Notes under the pieces: model-generated
Databases searched by the model: none
Told to the model about the DNA's origin: nothing
The model's input: the letters and a program-made list of their open reading frames with translations, nothing else
Shown here: positions 6,421 to 9,312 of the stretch, piece by piece
How positions within the stretch are numbered: the first letter of the stretch is position 1
Layout: the number at the start of each line of letters is the position of its first letter
Origin: CANLBN01 sp047629215
GTDB taxonomy: Bacteria > Pseudomonadota > Gammaproteobacteria > Pseudomonadales > Cellvibrionaceae
DNA length: 9,312 nt
Reading direction: 5' to 3'
Assembly: GCA_047629215.1 (NCBI GenBank)
Contig: JBLHWO010000137.1
Coordinates: forward strand, 1 to 9,312
Made by a program: the position numbers and the translations under genes

Positions 6421-9033
6421 TTAGAAAGAGTATTTATATTCCAAGCCGAGATATCGATCAGCGCCTCTGGGGATTTGAAATCTCAATAATTCGCCTGTGC
6501 CATTTGCTGCACAGCAAATAATTTGATCGGCAAAATGCTGATTAGTCACATTATTTACAATAAAATTTAAACTGTGTGTAGACTGATAGTCCGCTATCCC
6601 AACACTCATATCAACCAGACCCACCGCATCAAGACGCTCAAGAAGATCTTGTCCATTGTCAGAAAACATATCACTACGATACGAATAATTCACGCTAAAG
6701 TTCATCTGAGTTCCACTTGTCAAAGGCGCATGATAGTCAGCTCCAAGTACCACCTTCAATCTTGGAGCAAGCGGTAAGCGACCACGTAACAGAGTGCCAC
6801 ACCCCGACCGATTGGCAGAATCGTCACAAGCATTTTCATCAATATTGGCTTTATTCAGATATGCAACGCCACCAAACAGTTTTAACTCTTTAGAAAGCCT
6901 AGCCATAAAATCAAACTCTAATCCGCTGTTAACAACCAAACCAACATTGGTGAAATTTGAGGTTATATTATTGTTTAAAACCTGAATATTATTCGTTTGA
7001 AACCCATCCAACTCAGTATAGTAAGCATTAAAAGCCGCGTATAAACGCTGATCATAAAACAGCCCTTTAAACCCAAACTCAAATGATTTCGATTTTTCAG
7101 GTTCTACCCGTCCTAGCCTCTGCGCGTTTAAACTAAAACTTACATCAAATGCTGGCCCCTTAAAACCGGTCGCGTACGTTGCGTAAGCCATCACCTGATT
7201 AGATACGGCGTATTGAACGCCCAATTTTCCAGAAACATCGGTTGCCCTTTGACTATCACTGGCTGAAAAATCTTCATCCCGAATCCCGGGCGCACCAAAG
7301 CCAAATTCTGATATCAATAATTGTTGATCCGCATTAGCAATACGTTGATGAGTAAATGCCACCTCATCACTTGTCCACCTAAATCCTGAAGACAAGCTTA
7401 GATGGTCGCTCAATTTGTAACCACCTTCACCAAAGAGCGCGTAACTTCTGAAACTTGATGTTAAATCGGCACGCGCAGAGGGCGATAAAAATCTGGACTG
7501 ACTAGGTCTACAAGACTCATCGTCAAGGCTTGTTTCAACGCACAAAACATCATCACGAGTAAAGTCTCGATCAGCATCAACGTCTAAAAAGAACGCGCCT
7601 AAAGTGTATCTAAAATCACTAAGATCATTCGAACTAAAACGAAATTCTTGAGAGATCTGACTAAATTTTTGAAAGCCCATCTCATGCAGTTGAAAATCAC
7701 CAGCTTCAGATTGAAACAAATTCTCAACACCTGCGCTGAAATCTCTATCAGCAATTTCTGTATTTTCCCATTTCCGGTAGGCGCTAATTGAAATTAACTG
7801 ATGATCACCAATAATCCAGGTCAGGTTTGCCGAGCCCCCAATAGATGTGTCTAGAGTCTCGCTTGACAAATCATGGCTAACAGACCTAAGTGATTCGATA
7901 GTATCCTCAACATTGACCGTTGACGCACTGGTTAATTCAATACAACAGTTATCCGCACTTCGAAACCAACCTAACGATAATTGTGCATCAAATGCCTTAC
8001 CGGAGTAATCCAACAATCCTCTTACTGCCTTGCGGCTATGACCATTTATACGTTCATCATTAAAGGTATTCACATGGGGACCATCGTAGTCGCTAACGAA
8101 ACCTGAAATTTTTCCAGCCCAATTGTCACCAATTGGGCCTGTATAATTAATCTTTGCGGCCGCCTCACCACCTTCAAAGTAGGAAAGCCCAACGCTACCT
8201 GAGGACACTCCAGAGGGCCTTTTAGTCACGATATTAATAACTCCAGCCGATGCGTTTTTGCCAAAAATAGTCCCTTGAGGCCCTCTCAATACTTCTATCC
8301 GCTCAAGTTCGTCATACCATGTAAACGCTTGGCCCGACCTAGCCAAAACCACACCATCAACAACAGTAGACACACTCGGCTCAGCAGCAATACTAAACGA
8401 CGTGGTTCCCAAGCCTCTGAGAAAAATGGATGAATTTCGGTTTGTATTTCCTTTACGCAACGATAAAGAAGGAATCAATGCTGCCACATCCACTAGGCTA
8501 TTTTTAAATCCACGGTCAAGCTGCTCTGATGTCAGTACAGTGATAGCAACAGGGACATCAATAAGCGCCTCAGTTCTTTTTTGAGCACTCACAAGAATTT
8601 CTTCAATACGCCGTACTGATTTTACTACTTTCTCTACAGTCGAGACTTTTGCTGCGGGTTCCTTTACCTTTACAATCAAACTTCCGCGTGCGCTCTTTGT
8701 TACCACTAAAGGCGTATTTTCCAGTAATTTCTCAATTGCTTTTTCGGCTGAGAAAAGCCCCGATACTTCATCAGCTTGATACTGGCTAATAGTATCGAAC
8801 GAATATATGACATCTAGATTAGTAATTTTCGCATAGACAATGAGTGCTTGATCGGCCTTCTGACTCGGAATAGAAAATTGGAAAATTTCTTCTGACGCAT
8901 GAGCAAAATTGCGGGATATCAACATCACACACACAGCCAATCGTATAGAACACAAATAGTGCAAACTAAAGTAACCTTCAATATTTTTATTATCGAATGG
9001 CGTGACAAAACCAATCTCTTCACAAAAAAGCAT
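6421..9033 (-). CDS. TonB-dependent outer-membrane receptor with STN signalling domain (FecA-type transducer)
   Basis: 870 residues. Signal peptide with hydrophobic core RLAVCVMLIS and likely cleavage after AHA (residue 46). The n-region is unusually long, and a TTG at residue 23 would give a more ordinary peptide. STN (secretin/TonB short N-terminal) domain at about 50-122: FQFSIPSQKADQAL, then the GLFSAEKAIEKLLENT repeat and SLIVKV. Linker, then TonB box EEILVSA at 144-150. Plug (about 152-275) with RKGNTNRNS, AAEPSVSTVVDGVVL, IEVLRGPQGTIFGKN and GVINIVTK. The barrel ends in YKYSF. The STN domain is what lets FecA-type receptors touch FecR, so this is the likely sensor for the FecR/sigma pair downstream. 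Cysteines: 363-364, 498/508, 736/745 and an additional pair at 840-841. It is a tandem paralogue of the receptor at 3802-6285. No good ribosome binding site precedes the ATG. The ligand is unknown. Confidence 0.94.
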   Translation of the reverse strand: MLFCEEIGFVTPFDNKNIEGYFSLHYLCSIRLAVCVMLISRNFAHASEEIFQFSIPSQKADQALIVYAKITNLDVIYSFDTISQYQADEVSGLFSAEKAIEKLLENTPLVVTKSARGSLIVKVKEPAAKVSTVEKVVKSVRRIEEILVSAQKRTEALIDVPVAITVLTSEQLDRGFKNSLVDVAALIPSLSLRKGNTNRNSSIFLRGLGTTSFSIAAEPSVSTVVDGVVLARSGQAFTWYDELERIEVLRGPQGTIFGKNASAGVINIVTKRPSGVSSGSVGLSYFEGGEAAAKINYTGPIGDNWAGKISGFVSDYDGPHVNTFNDERINGHSRKAVRGLLDYSGKAFDAQLSLGWFRSADNCCIELTSASTVNVEDTIESLRSVSHDLSSETLDTSIGGSANLTWIIGDHQLISISAYRKWENTEIADRDFSAGVENLFQSEAGDFQLHEMGFQKFSQISQEFRFSSNDLSDFRYTLGAFFLDVDADRDFTRDDVLCVETSLDDESCRPSQSRFLSPSARADLTSSFRSYALFGEGGYKLSDHLSLSSGFRWTSDEVAFTHQRIANADQQLLISEFGFGAPGIRDEDFSASDSQRATDVSGKLGVQYAVSNQVMAYATYATGFKGPAFDVSFSLNAQRLGRVEPEKSKSFEFGFKGLFYDQRLYAAFNAYYTELDGFQTNNIQVLNNNITSNFTNVGLVVNSGLEFDFMARLSKELKLFGGVAYLNKANIDENACDDSANRSGCGTLLRGRLPLAPRLKVVLGADYHAPLTSGTQMNFSVNYSYRSDMFSDNGQDLLERLDAVGLVDMSVGIADYQSTHSLNFIVNNVTNQHFADQIICCAANGTGELLRFQIPRGADRYLGLEYKYSF

Positions 9034-9034
9034 A

Positions 9035-9109
9035 TCATAGGAAAAGTATGATTTGAGATTTACCTATATCAGCCGCCTCGCCATTAAAAAAGATCACCCA
9101 AATACACAT
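9035..9109 (-). CDS. Possible 24-codon leader peptide before the STN receptor
   Basis: ATG at 9107-9109 lies two bases behind AGGAGG (9112-9117) on the minus strand and reads 24 codons (M C I W V I F F N G E A A ... L F L) to TGA at 9035-9037. The receptor ATG follows after one base, the same TGA-N-ATG arrangement seen between the sigma and FecR genes. The receptor lacks its own ribosome binding site, so coupled translation through this frame would make sense. Against it, two bases is too short a spacing for efficient initiation, and the peptide resembles nothing known to me. It may be chance. Confidence 0.25.
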   Translation of the reverse strand: MCIWVIFFNGEAADIGKSQIILFL

Positions 9110-9128
9110 TACCTCCTATGGTTTTCCC

Positions 9129-9156
9129 CAAAAAGGTGCTGGATTCAAAAAGGTGC
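9129..9156. repeat. 11-bp direct repeat
   Basis: CAAAAAGGTGC occurs at 9129-9139 and again at 9146-9156, a 17-base period. Read on the minus strand, both copies give GCACCTTTTTG, the T-rich part that follows the nearby hairpin. Confidence 0.5.
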
Positions 9157-9195
9157 CGAGTCTTGAATTGTGAATCGCTACGCATTCAAGATTCG
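9147..9195 (-). terminator. Terminator-like hairpin upstream of the STN receptor
   Basis: CGAGTCTTGAAT (9157-9168) and ATTCAAGATTCG (9184-9195) form a 12-bp stem with one G/T position around a 15-base loop. On the minus strand the stem is followed by GCACC and five T (9147-9151). It could end transcription arriving from a gene beyond the right edge, isolating the uptake locus. The stem is AT-rich and the loop long, so strength is uncertain. Confidence 0.4.
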
Positions 9196-9312
9196 AGTAC
9201 CGGTACCAATAGCGCGGTTTGCTAAAGCCTTCGGTAAGCTCAAAATTAATTCTAAACGCAGCACAGCAGCAGAATTTATTTTGGCTTAGGGCTGTTCCGT
9301 TGCCTCCTTGCT

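Larger units (their letters stand above)
9034..9312. other. Upstream region of the STN receptor, no recognised gene
   Basis: This stretch should hold the promoter of the receptor operon. I find no convincing sigma70 or FecI-type promoter. It contains a terminator-like stem, a direct repeat, the 10-bp palindrome GTACCGGTAC (9197-9206) and an orphan ribosome binding site. Two short frames exist: 39 codons on plus from GTG 9170, and one open to the right edge on minus ending at 9116. Both translate to nothing I recognise. Confidence 0.5.

Noticed and set aside
9095..9126. FecI-type promoter (GAAAAC at 9121-9126 with TGTATT downstream on the minus strand)
   Set aside because: The spacer is 14 bases and the -10 match is weak. 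No matching pair occurs ahead of the other genes of the locus, so I cannot separate it from chance.
9170..9289. Plus-strand 39-codon basic frame from GTG 9170
   Set aside because: No good ribosome binding site, overlaps the stem-loop, and no family recognised; insufficient to call a gene.
9116..9310. Minus-strand frame open to the right edge, ending at TAG 9116-9118
   Set aside because: About 64 codons rich in Cys, Trp and Tyr, no visible start and no recognisable family. It runs through the hairpin and direct repeats, so it looks like chance translation of non-coding DNA, though a gene end cut by the edge cannot be excluded.

Overview
The window is a moderately AT-rich stretch from a Gram-negative bacterium. 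TonB-dependent outer-membrane receptors, an STN signalling domain, a FecI/FecR-type regulator pair and a DUF4286-like protein together suggest a gammaproteobacterium, probably a marine or other aquatic heterotroph. That placement is inference; nothing in the window fixes the taxon.

Five complete genes lie on the minus strand. In transcription order (right to left) they are: a TonB-dependent receptor with an N-terminal STN signalling domain (6421-9033); a paralogous receptor without that domain (3802-6285, restarted at a GTG behind a strong ribosome binding site); a UhpC/UhpT/GlpT-type organophosphate permease (2361-3674); an ECF sigma factor of FecI type (1760-2326); and a FecR-type transmembrane anti-sigma regulator (739-1758). 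The regulators sit downstream of the receptors, and sigma and FecR are separated by one base. A 10-bp hairpin with a T-rich tail follows the second receptor and may reduce read-through into the permease and regulator genes.

The simplest reading is a cell-surface-signalling uptake locus. The STN receptor senses a ligand at the outer membrane and signals through FecR to free the sigma factor. One or both receptors move the ligand into the periplasm, and the permease carries it, or a phosphorylated product of it, across the inner membrane. The permease strongly resembles UhpC, the glucose-6-phosphate protein of enterobacteria, so a sugar phosphate or other small organophosphate is the best substrate guess. 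No phosphatase, phosphodiesterase or two-component UhpA/UhpB pair lies in the window.

At the left edge, bases 1-203 encode the N-terminal part of a DUF4286-like protein on the minus strand, with a good sigma70-type promoter but no ordinary start codon. Bases 204-738 are non-coding as far as I can see, but hold a long-range inverted repeat and an imperfect direct repeat. At the right edge, 9034-9312 holds a terminator-like hairpin, an 11-bp direct repeat, and an orphan Shine-Dalgarno sequence heading a 24-codon reading frame that ends one base before the STN receptor start. I recognise no gene there.
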